From NCBI GenBank assembly GCA_017512555.1, contig JAFWFE010000100.1, positions 1 through 42,027 on the forward strand: 42,027 bases of DNA. The letters run 5' to 3'. Both the position numbers and the translations under genes were made by a program. The first letter of the stretch is position 1; each line of letters starts with the position of its first letter. The stretch is from Solobacterium sp. Its GTDB lineage: Bacteria > Bacillota_I > Bacilli_A > Erysipelotrichales > Erysipelotrichaceae. Under the pieces are notes generated by a model. That model searched no databases. It was not told where the DNA came from and was given only the letters and a program-made list of their open reading frames with translations. Positions 24,338 to 33,159 of this stretch are shown here, one piece after another.

Positions 24338-25552
24338 ATGAGACATAGGGTTAAACGAATACAGTCAGTATTCCTGTTACTTATCGTGTTTCTTTTCATG
24401 GTAACAGGATGTACAAAAAAACCATCAGAACCGGCAAATAACGATCCCAAGGCAGAAGATTACTCAATCCAGCATGAACCGGAATTCGGCGGTGTATATA
24501 TTGAAATCACCATTGATGACTTTAACAAGCTCGGGTTTGTCTATGGTGACAGTGTAAAGGTTGTCTTTTCCAACGGCTATACATTGGAGGATATTCCTTA
24601 TTACAACGGGTACTATGTCGATGCGGGAGATCCGTTACTGATTGCTTATCCCGGTTATGATTACATCAAGGCTGCCATCAATTACGGAGAAGATCTCTGG
24701 GATAAAGGGAATCTCTACGCAAGTCTGGATGGGGATACGGATAATCATGAGAGTAATCTGTTCCTGACTGCCGGTCTGGATGAACATTGTACCGCAAGTG
24801 TCTACCTGAATGAACACGGGAAGTACGCAGATGTGCAGGCAGCGAGGGATATTCACTATTCCGATGACCGTAATAAGTTTGACAGTGATGTGATCTTTGC
24901 GAACTTCCGGAATATCCGCGTCGGAAATATCCGTGAAGGTATCTTGTACCGATCCGCATCACCTTGTGATAACCAGCATAATCGTGCCTCATACGTTGAT
25001 ACGCTGATCTCGGAGGCAGGAGTAAACTGTATCCTGAATCTGTCGGATAACGATGTGAAGATTGAACGGTATATCGGGATGGAGGACTTTAACTCACCGT
25101 ATTTCCTGTCATTGTACGAAGCAGGAAATGTCATTCCTCTGGCGATGAATATGAACTTCACTTCGGAAGAATTTACCGCCAAAATCGCGCAGGGATTTAC
25201 GGAGATGGCGGAGAAAGAAGGTCCGTATCTTGTACACTGTACGGAAGGCAAGGATCGTACCGGTTTTGTATGTATGTTGATGGAAGCGCTGGCCGGCGCA
25301 GAATACCAGGAAATCGTTGATGACTACATGATCACATATGACAACTACTACAAGATCACGGAGACTTCTGATAAACCGAAGTATGACACGATCCTGGAGA
25401 AAAATCTGATTGCGATGTTATATACAGTAACCGGAGACAAGAGTATTGATCTGAAGACCGCAGACCTTTCGATGTATGCACGGAATTACCTGAAAAATGC
25501 CGGGATGAGTGATGTGCAGATCGATGCACTGTTGAAACGTATCTGCAGGTAA
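24338..25552 (+). CDS. tyrosine-phosphatase family lipoprotein
   Basis: This protein has 404 residues. ATG 24338 has AAAGGA upstream and puts the lipoprotein signal (VFLLLIVFLFMVTGC) at the right distance; the ATG at 24311 lacks a site. After the anchor, residues of about 40-120 (IEITIDDFNKLGFVYGDS...YYNGYYVDAGDP) look like a small beta domain resembling the C-terminal domain of SAM-hydroxide adenosyltransferases. The second half is a Y_phosphatase3-type phosphatase: GNIREGILYRSASPC, INLS-like strand, and VHCTEGKDRTG with Cys301 and Arg307 as the CX5R catalytic loop. It should act outside the membrane on phosphotyrosine or phosphoinositides. Confidence 0.87.
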   Translation: MRHRVKRIQSVFLLLIVFLFMVTGCTKKPSEPANNDPKAEDYSIQHEPEFGGVYIEITIDDFNKLGFVYGDSVKVVFSNGYTLEDIPYYNGYYVDAGDPLLIAYPGYDYIKAAINYGEDLWDKGNLYASLDGDTDNHESNLFLTAGLDEHCTASVYLNEHGKYADVQAARDIHYSDDRNKFDSDVIFANFRNIRVGNIREGILYRSASPCDNQHNRASYVDTLISEAGVNCILNLSDNDVKIERYIGMEDFNSPYFLSLYEAGNVIPLAMNMNFTSEEFTAKIAQGFTEMAEKEGPYLVHCTEGKDRTGFVCMLMEALAGAEYQEIVDDYMITYDNYYKITETSDKPKYDTILEKNLIAMLYTVTGDKSIDLKTADLSMYARNYLKNAGMSDVQIDALLKRICR

Positions 25553-25559
25553 ATTGGCA

Positions 25560-25838
25560 ATGAACTATGAATATGACGCAGTTCTCTGCGAGATGGAGGA
25601 TAACGGCGGCGCCTATGTTGTCTTTCCCTGGAATATACGTAAGGAATTCGGGAAAGGACGTGTAAGAGTACATGCGGAATTTGACGGGATTCCCTATGAA
25701 GGAAGTATCGTGAATATGGGACTGAAGAATGAAGATGGATCGATCTGCTATATCATCGGTGTTCTGAAAGAGATCCGCAGGAAACTGAATAAACATGACG
25801 GAGACATGATTCATGTATACATTGAGGTGAAATTATGA
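25560..25838 (+). CDS. DUF1905 family protein
   Basis: This 92-residue protein fits DUF1905: YEYDAVLCEMEDNGGAYVVFPWNIRKEFGKGRVRVHAEFDG on a small beta-barrel scale, then KNEDGSICYIIGVLKEIRRKL. I use ATG 25560; a TTG two codons earlier is an alternative. DUF1905 is often found fused or adjacent to YdeI/OmdA proteins, and a YdeI-like gene lies 2 kb upstream. The next gene starts inside its stop region (ATGA overlap). Function unknown. Confidence 0.82.
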   Translation: MNYEYDAVLCEMEDNGGAYVVFPWNIRKEFGKGRVRVHAEFDGIPYEGSIVNMGLKNEDGSICYIIGVLKEIRRKLNKHDGDMIHVYIEVKL

Positions 25839-26170
25839 CAATACAGGAGTATATCAACAGTCAGGAAGAAACGAAACAACCCCGTCTTCAGGCAATCTAC
25901 GATACGATTCGTACAACGATCCCAGAAGCGGAAGAACGTATTTCGTGGGGTATGCCTACGTTTTGGAAGGGCAGGAATATCATTCATTTCGCAACTGCGA
26001 AGAAACATATCGGCCTGTATCCCGGTAATGAAGCTGTTGAGGAATTTGCGGAAAAACTGAAAGAATATAAAACCAGTAAAGGCGCCATCCAGCTGCCGGA
26101 CAACCGGGAACTGCCGCTTTCCCTGATTGCGGAGATTTCCCGCTGGTGTTACGAAAACAATAAGAAATAG
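25835..26170 (+). CDS. DUF1801/YdhG-like protein
   Basis: This 111-residue protein carries RLQAIYDTIRTTIPEAEERISWGMPTFWKGRNIIHFATAKKHIGLYPG, the hallmark of DUF1801 (YdhG, frataxin-like fold), with the C-terminal KGAIQLPDNRELPLSLIAEI also conserved. One relative has been proposed as an iron chaperone, but the general role is unknown. It overlaps the DUF1905 gene by 4 bases, and the two families are commonly neighbours. Confidence 0.85.
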   Translation: MTIQEYINSQEETKQPRLQAIYDTIRTTIPEAEERISWGMPTFWKGRNIIHFATAKKHIGLYPGNEAVEEFAEKLKEYKTSKGAIQLPDNRELPLSLIAEISRWCYENNKK

Positions 26171-26203
26171 AAAACTACAGTAAAACACAAAGAAGGTACA
26201 ACT

Positions 26204-26671
26204 ATGGACGAAGTATTAAATCAAGAACTAATGATAAGTGTCCCCGAAGGATTCCACGTGATGAGTGAGGAAGAACTTAGTAAACTGAATCACTACGGAC
26301 AGATCCCCAACTGGTGTGTATCTGATCCGGGCAGGCATATCGTCCTGTCGGTATCTTGGAAGAAAAGTGGTTTTGCGTCACTTCTGTTGAATACTGCGGA
26401 AGTCGCAAAGAAGATGGAAGGGGAAATTCACCGCTTACTGGCATCATACGGTTACACACTAAAGGAATTTATTTCTGAAGACATCGGCGGTATATCCGCA
26501 GATGGTTTCCGGTATTCCTACACAGCACAGAATGTCCCGATGATTGGTGAATCCTTGTCTGTCAAGAAGGGAAAAGTATTCTACTACATCCATGCTTATC
26601 TTCGTGAAGAACTGCAGGAAGAGAGTCTGCGGACATTGGAAGAGATCTTCCGTACATGTCACTGGCAGTAA
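26204..26671 (+). CDS. uncharacterised 155-residue protein
   Basis: A soluble protein beginning MDEVLNQELMISVPEGFHVMSEEE. It shows alternating strands (HIVLSVSWKK, DGFRYSYTAQ, KKGKVFYYIHAYL) and a final helix LRTLEEIFRTCHW, a layout like PsbP/DcrB-type alpha-beta folds, but with no signal peptide. AGAAGG precedes the ATG. I do not recognise the family. It lies between the DUF1801 gene and a membrane protein gene, with short gaps on both sides. Confidence 0.72.
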   Translation: MDEVLNQELMISVPEGFHVMSEEELSKLNHYGQIPNWCVSDPGRHIVLSVSWKKSGFASLLLNTAEVAKKMEGEIHRLLASYGYTLKEFISEDIGGISADGFRYSYTAQNVPMIGESLSVKKGKVFYYIHAYLREELQEESLRTLEEIFRTCHWQ

Positions 26672-26689
26672 ACACAGGAGGAACAGAAG

Positions 26690-27175
26690 ATGATTATCCT
26701 GGAAGGAATGGTCATGTGTTTCTGGCTGTTACTGATCTGTGTCACAGGCATAGCCAACGGTCCGGTCGGACTGGTGATCTTCTACGAACAAGATGTACAG
26801 GACAGAGTCGTTGAACTTGGATTGACTACAAAAGAAAAGATACGCAGTACCATGATACTGGCTTCCCTGGCATTATTTCTTCCGTTATTTACGGTGGTAC
26901 CTTACATGGTCTATGGCCTGAATGAGGCGCGTGGATTCAGAGAAGGATTTCTGCAGATGACGAGTATCCTTTTGATCATGGGATTATTTGACCGGTTATT
27001 CATCGACTGGTACTGGGTGGAACACACCAAAGCCTGGATCATTCCCGGTACGGAAGACCTGAGGCCATACATACCCTTGAAGACAAAGATCGGAAAATGG
27101 GCAGGCACACTGATCGGATTCCCGTTACTTGCCGCAATCCTGGCAGGAATCGTACATCTGGTTTTTAAACTGTGA
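26690..27175 (+). CDS. uncharacterised four-helix membrane protein
   Basis: This 161-residue protein has about four membrane segments (residues 3-33, 55-77, 88-105 and 137-158) and a hydrophilic stretch with DRLFIDWYWVEHTKAWIIPGTEDLRPY between the third and fourth. AGGAGG lies upstream of the ATG. The conserved-looking DRLFIDW...H...W motif might form a site at the membrane surface. I do not recognise the family with confidence. Confidence 0.72.
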   Translation: MIILEGMVMCFWLLLICVTGIANGPVGLVIFYEQDVQDRVVELGLTTKEKIRSTMILASLALFLPLFTVVPYMVYGLNEARGFREGFLQMTSILLIMGLFDRLFIDWYWVEHTKAWIIPGTEDLRPYIPLKTKIGKWAGTLIGFPLLAAILAGIVHLVFKL

Positions 27176-27244
27176 TTCTGAATATAGGCTTTGTTGTACA
27201 ATATTACTGGTATTCCAACATATTCATGATATTCGGAGAAAGAA

Positions 27245-29002
27245 ATGAGTGACAGGAAGAGAATAGTATTACCGTTTATTCAGGCTATGCCTGTGATTTT
27301 TAAGTATCAGTTCTTTACCAAACTGCTGATCAGCACATGGCTGTTTCTAATGGGCAGGGTGTTCCGCCTTCTTCTGAATAGTACCGGAAGAGTCGCAGTC
27401 ACTTCTGGTGATTTCGTTTTCCTGTTTGGACATTGGCAGGGAATACTGATTATTCTCTGCGCGATCTTTTCGCTGTTTGTCTATGTCGCTCTGGATCTGA
27501 ATACAAAAACGATTCTCAGCCGTAATCTGCTTATCGGAGAAAATGTCTCCGTATGGGAATGCATCAAGGAAGCTCTTGGCTCAATCAAGAGACTTCTGAG
27601 TATTCAGGGAGTCGGTGTGATCCTGTATATTGCGCTGATCGCTCCGGTTATCGGTGTGGGATTGTCGATTTCACTGACCAAGGGACTTTACATTCCGACA
27701 TTTATTTCGTCTGTGATTGCCGGTACACCGCTGTATATGATTGCGGCTGTGTTTGCTGTGCTGGTATTCATGTCTGTAGGTATTGCGAATCTGTTTATCC
27801 TGCACGGGATCACTCTGGATAAGTTGCCTGTAAAAGAAGCGGGGAAACAATCAAAACAATTAATCCGTAAGAACTGGAAAGACTATCTGAAACAGAATAT
27901 CCTGTTCTTTCTGGCTATGCTTGCTTTTCTGATAATGGTAGTTCTTGTTGTATTGGTGATTCCGCTCGCACTGGTTCAGATCCTTCCTCTTCCTGATGGA
28001 ATAAAGAGAATGTTGCTGGTATTGGTGATGAATGCCGGTGTTCTGCTATCTTTGCTGGTAGATCTGTTTGCCACACCGCTGTATATTATGAAGATGACAC
28101 AGTTGTACTATGCCTATAAGGATGGAACAGAACTGAACTATACGGCACAGGTCAGAAAGATACATTCCTATGATAAGTACAGCATCCTGATCGGTGTAAT
28201 CGCGGTTGTTGCGGTGTCTGTGGTGATGGATCAACATTTTGACAGTATTTTCCCACAGGGGAGTGATGTGAAGATCATTGCCCACCGGGGCGGAGGTGTT
28301 GAAGCTGCGGAGAATACAATCGCCGGTCTTGAGACAGCGTACCGTGCCGGAGCGTATGGGAGTGAGATCGATATCCAGAGAACCAGGGATGGATACTATA
28401 TCCTGAATCATGATAATAATTTCAAACGTGTGGCAGGAGAGAACAGAAAACCGGAAGAGATGACTTTGGAAGAAATAAGAAAGTTATCTGTTGACGGAGA
28501 ACCGGTTCCTACCTATGAAGAAGTTCTTGTTGCAAGTAAGGGTAAACTCATCTTATTTACGGAACTGAAAGGGGATACGGCAGACCGGAAGATGGCAGAT
28601 GACGCCGTCAGGATGATTAAGGAATATGACATGGTGGATTCCTGTGTCTTGATCTCTTTAAAATACGATCTGATTGATTATATTGAGAAAACATATCCGG
28701 ACATCCAGACAGGCTTTCTGACTTTTGCATCCTTTGGAGATACACCCTTGCTGAACTGTGACTATATCGGACTTGAAGAAGAATCCGCAACAGCATCCGC
28801 CATCTCTGCAATCCATGATCAGAATAAGAAGGTATTGATCTGGACATCCAATGAAGCCAGGTCACAGAGACACTTTCTCTGTTCACGGGCAGACGCATTG
28901 ATTACCGATAATATCACACAGGCTGCAGGGATATTAGAAGAAATAAAAAACCGGTCTGATCTGCAGAGGATGACGGATAAGATCAGAGATATTCTGAGCT
29001 GA
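27245..29002 (+). CDS. membrane-anchored glycerophosphodiester phosphodiesterase
   Basis: This protein has 585 residues. The first 330 or so form a multi-helix membrane domain (GPDPase_memb type). From residue 345 a GDPD catalytic domain follows: IIAHRGGG (His347, Arg348), AAENT (Glu356, Asn357), SEIDIQRTRDGYYILNHDNNF (Glu, Asp and general-acid His), TELKGD, and a C-terminal ALITDNITQA. It hydrolyses glycerophosphodiesters, from phospholipid or teichoic-acid turnover, to glycerol 3-phosphate and an alcohol. The orientation of the catalytic domain is not certain from sequence. The ribosome site GGAGAAAG lies 5 bases before the ATG. Confidence 0.9.
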   Translation: MSDRKRIVLPFIQAMPVIFKYQFFTKLLISTWLFLMGRVFRLLLNSTGRVAVTSGDFVFLFGHWQGILIILCAIFSLFVYVALDLNTKTILSRNLLIGENVSVWECIKEALGSIKRLLSIQGVGVILYIALIAPVIGVGLSISLTKGLYIPTFISSVIAGTPLYMIAAVFAVLVFMSVGIANLFILHGITLDKLPVKEAGKQSKQLIRKNWKDYLKQNILFFLAMLAFLIMVVLVVLVIPLALVQILPLPDGIKRMLLVLVMNAGVLLSLLVDLFATPLYIMKMTQLYYAYKDGTELNYTAQVRKIHSYDKYSILIGVIAVVAVSVVMDQHFDSIFPQGSDVKIIAHRGGGVEAAENTIAGLETAYRAGAYGSEIDIQRTRDGYYILNHDNNFKRVAGENRKPEEMTLEEIRKLSVDGEPVPTYEEVLVASKGKLILFTELKGDTADRKMADDAVRMIKEYDMVDSCVLISLKYDLIDYIEKTYPDIQTGFLTFASFGDTPLLNCDYIGLEEESATASAISAIHDQNKKVLIWTSNEARSQRHFLCSRADALITDNITQAAGILEEIKNRSDLQRMTDKIRDILS

Positions 29003-29044
29003 TTCATCACAGGCAATCAGATGGATATCAGGCAGGAGACAGAT

Positions 29045-29680
29045 ATGGACCATTGGGAGAGAATGAACAAAGAGATCGCATACATTTCTGATGATACGAT
29101 TATGGCGGAACAGGCAAAGTGCCGGAAGAAACTGCAGGTACTGAATTTCTGCAATCGCTGGGATTATGATCTGATCAGAAAACTGGTGAAAGACCTGATC
29201 AATGCGCAGGGTGACGCATTTATCAATCCTCCGTTTTATTGTGACTACGGGAACCGTATCCATGTAGGAAAGAACTTCTACGCAAACTATAACTGCACCA
29301 TCATCGATACCGGGGAAGTAACGATCGGTGATAACTGTAAGCTTGCGCCGAATGTTGCCATCTATACTGCCGGACATCCCATCTATCCGGATACACGGAA
29401 TACAACTTATGAATTCGGCAAGGCAATCACGATCGGAGATAATGTCTGGATCGGCGGGAATACCGTGGTATGTCCAGGTGTGCATATCGGTAATAATGTG
29501 GTGATCGGTGCGGGAAGTGTTGTCACCAGGGATATACCGGACTGGGTCGTCGCGGCCGGGAATCCCTGCCGGGTAATCCGAAAGATCACGGATCAGGACC
29601 GCCGTAAATTATACAAAGATGAAGATATCGATGATGAAGCCTGGCATGAGATCTGTGAGAAAAACGGATGGCAGGAATAA
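29045..29680 (+). CDS. maltose/galactoside-type O-acetyltransferase
   Basis: This 211-residue left-handed beta-helix acetyltransferase is of the LacA/Maa/NodL type, transferring acetyl from acetyl-CoA to a sugar hydroxyl. FINPPFYCDYGNRIHVGKNFYANYNCTIID is the family's entry into the hexapeptide repeats, AGHPIYPD holds the catalytic His, and IGDNVWIGGNTVVCPGVHIGNNVVIGAGSVVTRDIPDWVVAAGNPCRVI ends the helix. I chose ATG 29045 because AGGAG sits just upstream; an ATG at 29021 is an alternative. The length is normal. Confidence 0.92.
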   Translation: MDHWERMNKEIAYISDDTIMAEQAKCRKKLQVLNFCNRWDYDLIRKLVKDLINAQGDAFINPPFYCDYGNRIHVGKNFYANYNCTIIDTGEVTIGDNCKLAPNVAIYTAGHPIYPDTRNTTYEFGKAITIGDNVWIGGNTVVCPGVHIGNNVVIGAGSVVTRDIPDWVVAAGNPCRVIRKITDQDRRKLYKDEDIDDEAWHEICEKNGWQE

Positions 29681-29694
29681 CGCGGAGGTAAGCG

Positions 29695-30159
29695 ATGAAG
29701 AGAGTAATCGTCAGATCGGTATATGACGCTTTTGACTATGTGATGTCTCACTATTATCCGGCAGGTCTGGAAGAGTTTGCGGAAGCGACAGACACATACG
29801 CAGTGATCTCCATTCAGGATACCCATACCCAGGGTTTCGGTATCCGTTTTACAGAGAATCAGTTCTGTCTGGGTGTACTGACCCTGTACTTTGACGATAC
29901 GATCCGGGAAGTCGAAAACGCCGTCCTGTTTTCCGAAGAACAGGCCAGGGAAATCATTGAATTTATCCTGTCACACAAGAATGCCGAAACACTCCTGATC
30001 CATTGTTACGGAGGACAATCACGCTCCAAGGCTGTCGGCGCTTTTGCGGTAAAGATGCTGGGAGGAGATAACCACAGATACTTTGAAGAAAACAACCCCA
30101 ATATGCATGTCTACGAAACCCTGATCCATGTCTGGGACAAGGAGTATGCCAACCTGTAA
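29695..30159 (+). CDS. Cys-based (dual-specificity-like) phosphatase
   Basis: This 154-residue small protein contains LLIHCYGGQSRSKAVGAF, a CX5R loop with Cys104 and Arg110 and the Ser after it, as in dual-specificity or tyrosine phosphatases; preceding strands and the helix fit a minimal phosphatase fold. Y-F-D-D-T near residue 63 could hold the general acid. GGAGG lies before the ATG. It is the second Cys-based phosphatase in 6 kb, but this one is cytoplasmic. Its target is unknown. Confidence 0.78.
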   Translation: MKRVIVRSVYDAFDYVMSHYYPAGLEEFAEATDTYAVISIQDTHTQGFGIRFTENQFCLGVLTLYFDDTIREVENAVLFSEEQAREIIEFILSHKNAETLLIHCYGGQSRSKAVGAFAVKMLGGDNHRYFEENNPNMHVYETLIHVWDKEYANL

Positions 30160-30170
30160 TATCCGGAATT

Positions 30171-30179
30171 TGTTATAAT
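30171..30179 (+). promoter_or_regulatory. extended -10 promoter of the YhhN-lipid kinase pair
   Basis: TGTTATAAT (TG-n-TATAAT) lies 27 bases before the YhhN-like gene start and just after the phosphatase stop. The -35 is weak. Confidence 0.45.
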
Positions 30180-30206
30180 AAAAACAGAATTATTGAGGAC
30201 AGAATA

Positions 30207-30869
30207 ATGAACTATCTGATACTGGTTTTGTACTTGTTTGTAAGTATCCTGCATCTGATCGCCAGTTTTCACGATGACTCCAAACGGAGGGCGAAGACTA
30301 AACCCTTTCTGCTGATTCTGCTGTTACTGTTTTATCTCGTATCTACGGATGATATATCCATACCGCTGGCACTTGCGTTATTTGCCAGCTGGCTTGGAGA
30401 TGTCTTGTTAATACCCAAAGGTCATCACTGGTTTATTGCCGGAGGGATTGCCTTTATCTTCAGTCATCTGTTCTTTATCATGGTCTATCTTACACGAGTG
30501 GATCTGAACCGGATTCCCTGGATGATTGTGATCCCTGTGGGGGTCCTGTACTACGGCATCGCACTGTGCATTATCCTGGCTGTACAGAAGACCACACCAA
30601 AACAGATGGTCGCACCGATGTACTTTTATCTCCTATGCAACAGTACGATGAATGTATTTGCGTTGATGCAGTGGTTATTCACAAAGAGTACAGGGGCACA
30701 GATTGCGTATATCGGGGCGTTATTGTTCTATATTTCCGACTGTACACTGTTTCTGGTACGTTATTACAAACATCCGGAAATTATCTATAAAAAGCACTTT
30801 ACGGTCATGTTGACGTATCTTTTGGGGGAATTGCTGATCGTAATCGGTGTACTGATGCTCAAAGGATGA
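30207..30869 (+). CDS. YhhN family membrane protein (TMEM86/lysoplasmalogenase-like)
   Basis: This 220-residue protein has about eight membrane segments. The KTKPFLLILLL helix, LALFASWLGDVLLIP (the conserved GD), FIFSHLFFIMVYL, and YISDCTLFLVRYY match the YhhN family, whose animal members hydrolyse lysoplasmalogen; the bacterial role is unclear, likely in lipid metabolism. Only 12 bases separate it from the lipid kinase, which supports a lipid-related role. Confidence 0.88.
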   Translation: MNYLILVLYLFVSILHLIASFHDDSKRRAKTKPFLLILLLLFYLVSTDDISIPLALALFASWLGDVLLIPKGHHWFIAGGIAFIFSHLFFIMVYLTRVDLNRIPWMIVIPVGVLYYGIALCIILAVQKTTPKQMVAPMYFYLLCNSTMNVFALMQWLFTKSTGAQIAYIGALLFYISDCTLFLVRYYKHPEIIYKKHFTVMLTYLLGELLIVIGVLMLKG

Positions 30870-30881
30870 GAGGAGAGAATC

Positions 30882-31787
30882 ATGAAGTATTTATTTGTTG
30901 TTAATCCTAAAGCAGGAGAAACGGACAGTGAGGGAAAGATCCGTTATGAGATATCCTTACTTCCGGAAAAAGAAGACTGTGAAGTCTATGTAACCAAAGG
31001 TGTAGGAGATTCCATCTCCTATGTCCGTGCCTGGTGTGAAAAGAATGCGCCGGAAGAGGTACGCGTCATTGCCTGCGGAGGTGACGGTACGATCAATGAG
31101 GTGTTCAACGGTGCTGTGGGGCATCCCAACGCCAGTGTTACCTGCTATCCGTGCGGAAGCGGGAATGACTTTGTGAAGTCCTTCGGTGGTGCAGAGAAGT
31201 TCCTGAATATTCCTTCGCTGATTCATGCTCCTGTACAGAAACTGGATCTGATGAAGGTCGGTGACCGCTACAGCGATAATGTGATCAATTTCGGCTTTGA
31301 TACAACTGTCGCAATTACAGTCAATCAAGACCGAGACAAGTACGGACACGGCAGTAAGAATTCCTATACTAAAGGTATTCTCAAGGCACTGATTACCAGT
31401 ATGAAAAACGAGTTTACCGTAATCGTAGATGATGTATTGCTGAATGTTGACGGCAAGGCGATGTTATGTACATTGGCGAACGGGCAGTACGTCGGCGGGT
31501 CTTTCCGCTGTGCGCCTAAAGCTTCCACCGATGACGGACTCATCGAGGTGTGTATCGTCAAACCGATCTCCCAGTTCAAGGTTGTTAATATGATCAATGC
31601 GTATACCAAGGGTGAACATCTGGATAAACCTTCATTCAAGAATATTATTCTGTACAAACAGGCCAAGAAAGTAGAAGTCATCGCTCCGGAAGGATTTGCG
31701 TATTCTCTTGACGGAGAAATCATATACCAGAATCATTTCACGGTAGAGATTGTCCCGGGAGCGTTGGACCTGGCGGTTCCAGAATAG
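30882..31787 (+). CDS. diacylglycerol kinase family lipid kinase
   Basis: This 301-residue protein has the YegS/DgkB pattern: FVVNPKAGETDSEGKI at the N-terminus, CGGDGTINEVFNG with the Gly66-Gly67-Asp68-Gly69-Thr70 ATP site, CYPCGSGNDFVKS, and a C-terminal beta domain ending EGFAYSLDGEIIYQ. It phosphorylates diacylglycerol or a related lipid at the membrane, returning it to phospholipid synthesis after teichoic-acid assembly. GAGGAGAG precedes the ATG. Which lipid it uses cannot be read here. Confidence 0.9.
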   Translation: MKYLFVVNPKAGETDSEGKIRYEISLLPEKEDCEVYVTKGVGDSISYVRAWCEKNAPEEVRVIACGGDGTINEVFNGAVGHPNASVTCYPCGSGNDFVKSFGGAEKFLNIPSLIHAPVQKLDLMKVGDRYSDNVINFGFDTTVAITVNQDRDKYGHGSKNSYTKGILKALITSMKNEFTVIVDDVLLNVDGKAMLCTLANGQYVGGSFRCAPKASTDDGLIEVCIVKPISQFKVVNMINAYTKGEHLDKPSFKNIILYKQAKKVEVIAPEGFAYSLDGEIIYQNHFTVEIVPGALDLAVPE

Positions 31788-31794
31788 GGAAAAC

Positions 31795-31824
31795 TTGTGC
31801 GGAATCCGTTGAATTCGCTAAAAT
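31795..31824 (+). promoter_or_regulatory. promoter of the M18 aminopeptidase gene
   Basis: TTGTGC (31795-31800), an 18-base spacer and TAAAAT (31819-31824) lie 24 bases before the start codon. Confidence 0.45.
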
Positions 31825-31847
31825 AGATACAGAATTGAGGTGTATTT

Positions 31848-33140
31848 ATGGCAAAGAAAATGCTTAAGTTTATTGAAGAAAGTCCTACGGCTTTTCAGGC
31901 AGTAGAAAACATCCGTGATCTTCTGGTTAAAGAAGGCTTTGAAGTACTGCAGGAGAATCAGCCGTATACCGTGAAGAAGGGCGGTAAATATGTCATTACC
32001 CGTAATGGTACATCCGTACTTGCGTTTAAGATCGGTACGGATCTCAGTGATCCTTCCATTATGATGGCAACCAGTCATACCGACTGCCCAAGCTTTAAGA
32101 TCAAACCTAACGGGGTAATTTCTTCGGAACATTACGCAAAACTGAATACGGAAGTCTACGGAGGCGCATTGTTTACACCGTGGCTGGACAGACCGTTATC
32201 CATTGCCGGCAGAGTGATTGTCAAAGAAGACGGCAGGATCTGTTCAAAGCCGTTTAACCTGAAGAAGAACTTCTGTGTGATTCCTTCTGTGGCTCCGCAT
32301 ATGAACAGGGAAGCGAATAACGGGTATAAGATGAATCCGCAGATCGATTTATTACCCCTGGTCGCTTCCTCTAAGGATTTCTCCCTGAAGAAGTATATCG
32401 CGTCCGAGCTGGGAATAACGGAAGAAGAATTACTGAACTACGATCTCTACCTGTATCCGAGAGGTGAAGGATTTATCTTCGGCCCGGAAGGGGAATATCT
32501 GTGCAGTCATCATCTGGATAACCTGGAATGTGCGTATACATCCCTGATGGCTTTCATCCAGGGTTATAACGAGAAGAATATCAATGTTTACGCGTCTTTT
32601 GACAACGAAGAAGTAGGATCTCTGACCAGACAGGGTGCTGCGTCTGATTTCCTGAACGTGAATATCGACAGGATCTGTCAGGCACTTGGTCTGAATATGC
32701 TGGATGTCCTGGGAAATTCCATGTCTCTGAGTTGTGATAACGCGCACGCCTCACATCCGAATCATCCGGAAAACGATGACCCGACCAACCATACCTATAT
32801 GAACAAGGGTATCGTGATCAAGTATAATGCCAACCAGTCGTATACTTCCGACGGATTGTCTTCTGCGATCTTTGCGTCATTACTGGAGAAAGAAGAAATC
32901 CCGTATCAGTATTTCACGAATCGTTCCGATAAACGCGGAGGAGGCACACTGGGTAATATCTCCAACGGACAGGTATCGGTATTATCCGTGGATATCGGTC
33001 TGCCTCAGCTGGCAATGCATTCTCCTCTGGAGACAGCAGGTGTACAGGACGTAGATACCATGATCCGTGGTATTACCGCTTTCTACAACACACATCTTCA
33101 TCTTACTGAAGACGGCAGTTATGAGGTAGAAACAGACTGA
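31848..33140 (+). CDS. apeB: M18 family aminopeptidase
   Basis: This 430-residue metallo-aminopeptidase of the aspartyl-aminopeptidase family has FIEESPTAFQAVENI at the N-terminus, TSHTDCPSFKIKPNG with the first metal His and Asp, EVYGGALFTPWLDRPLSIAGRV, SFDNEEVGSLTRQGA with the catalytic Glu pair, and a C-terminal GGGTLGNISNGQVSVLSVDIGLPQLAMHSPLE with the last metal His. It removes N-terminal residues from peptides in the cytoplasm. The length is normal. It is followed 19 bases later by the PK-C gene. The gene symbol is given by family similarity. Confidence 0.92.
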   Translation: MAKKMLKFIEESPTAFQAVENIRDLLVKEGFEVLQENQPYTVKKGGKYVITRNGTSVLAFKIGTDLSDPSIMMATSHTDCPSFKIKPNGVISSEHYAKLNTEVYGGALFTPWLDRPLSIAGRVIVKEDGRICSKPFNLKKNFCVIPSVAPHMNREANNGYKMNPQIDLLPLVASSKDFSLKKYIASELGITEEELLNYDLYLYPRGEGFIFGPEGEYLCSHHLDNLECAYTSLMAFIQGYNEKNINVYASFDNEEVGSLTRQGAASDFLNVNIDRICQALGLNMLDVLGNSMSLSCDNAHASHPNHPENDDPTNHTYMNKGIVIKYNANQSYTSDGLSSAIFASLLEKEEIPYQYFTNRSDKRGGGTLGNISNGQVSVLSVDIGLPQLAMHSPLETAGVQDVDTMIRGITAFYNTHLHLTEDGSYEVETD

Positions 33141-33159
33141 AAGAATCAGGAGAATCATT

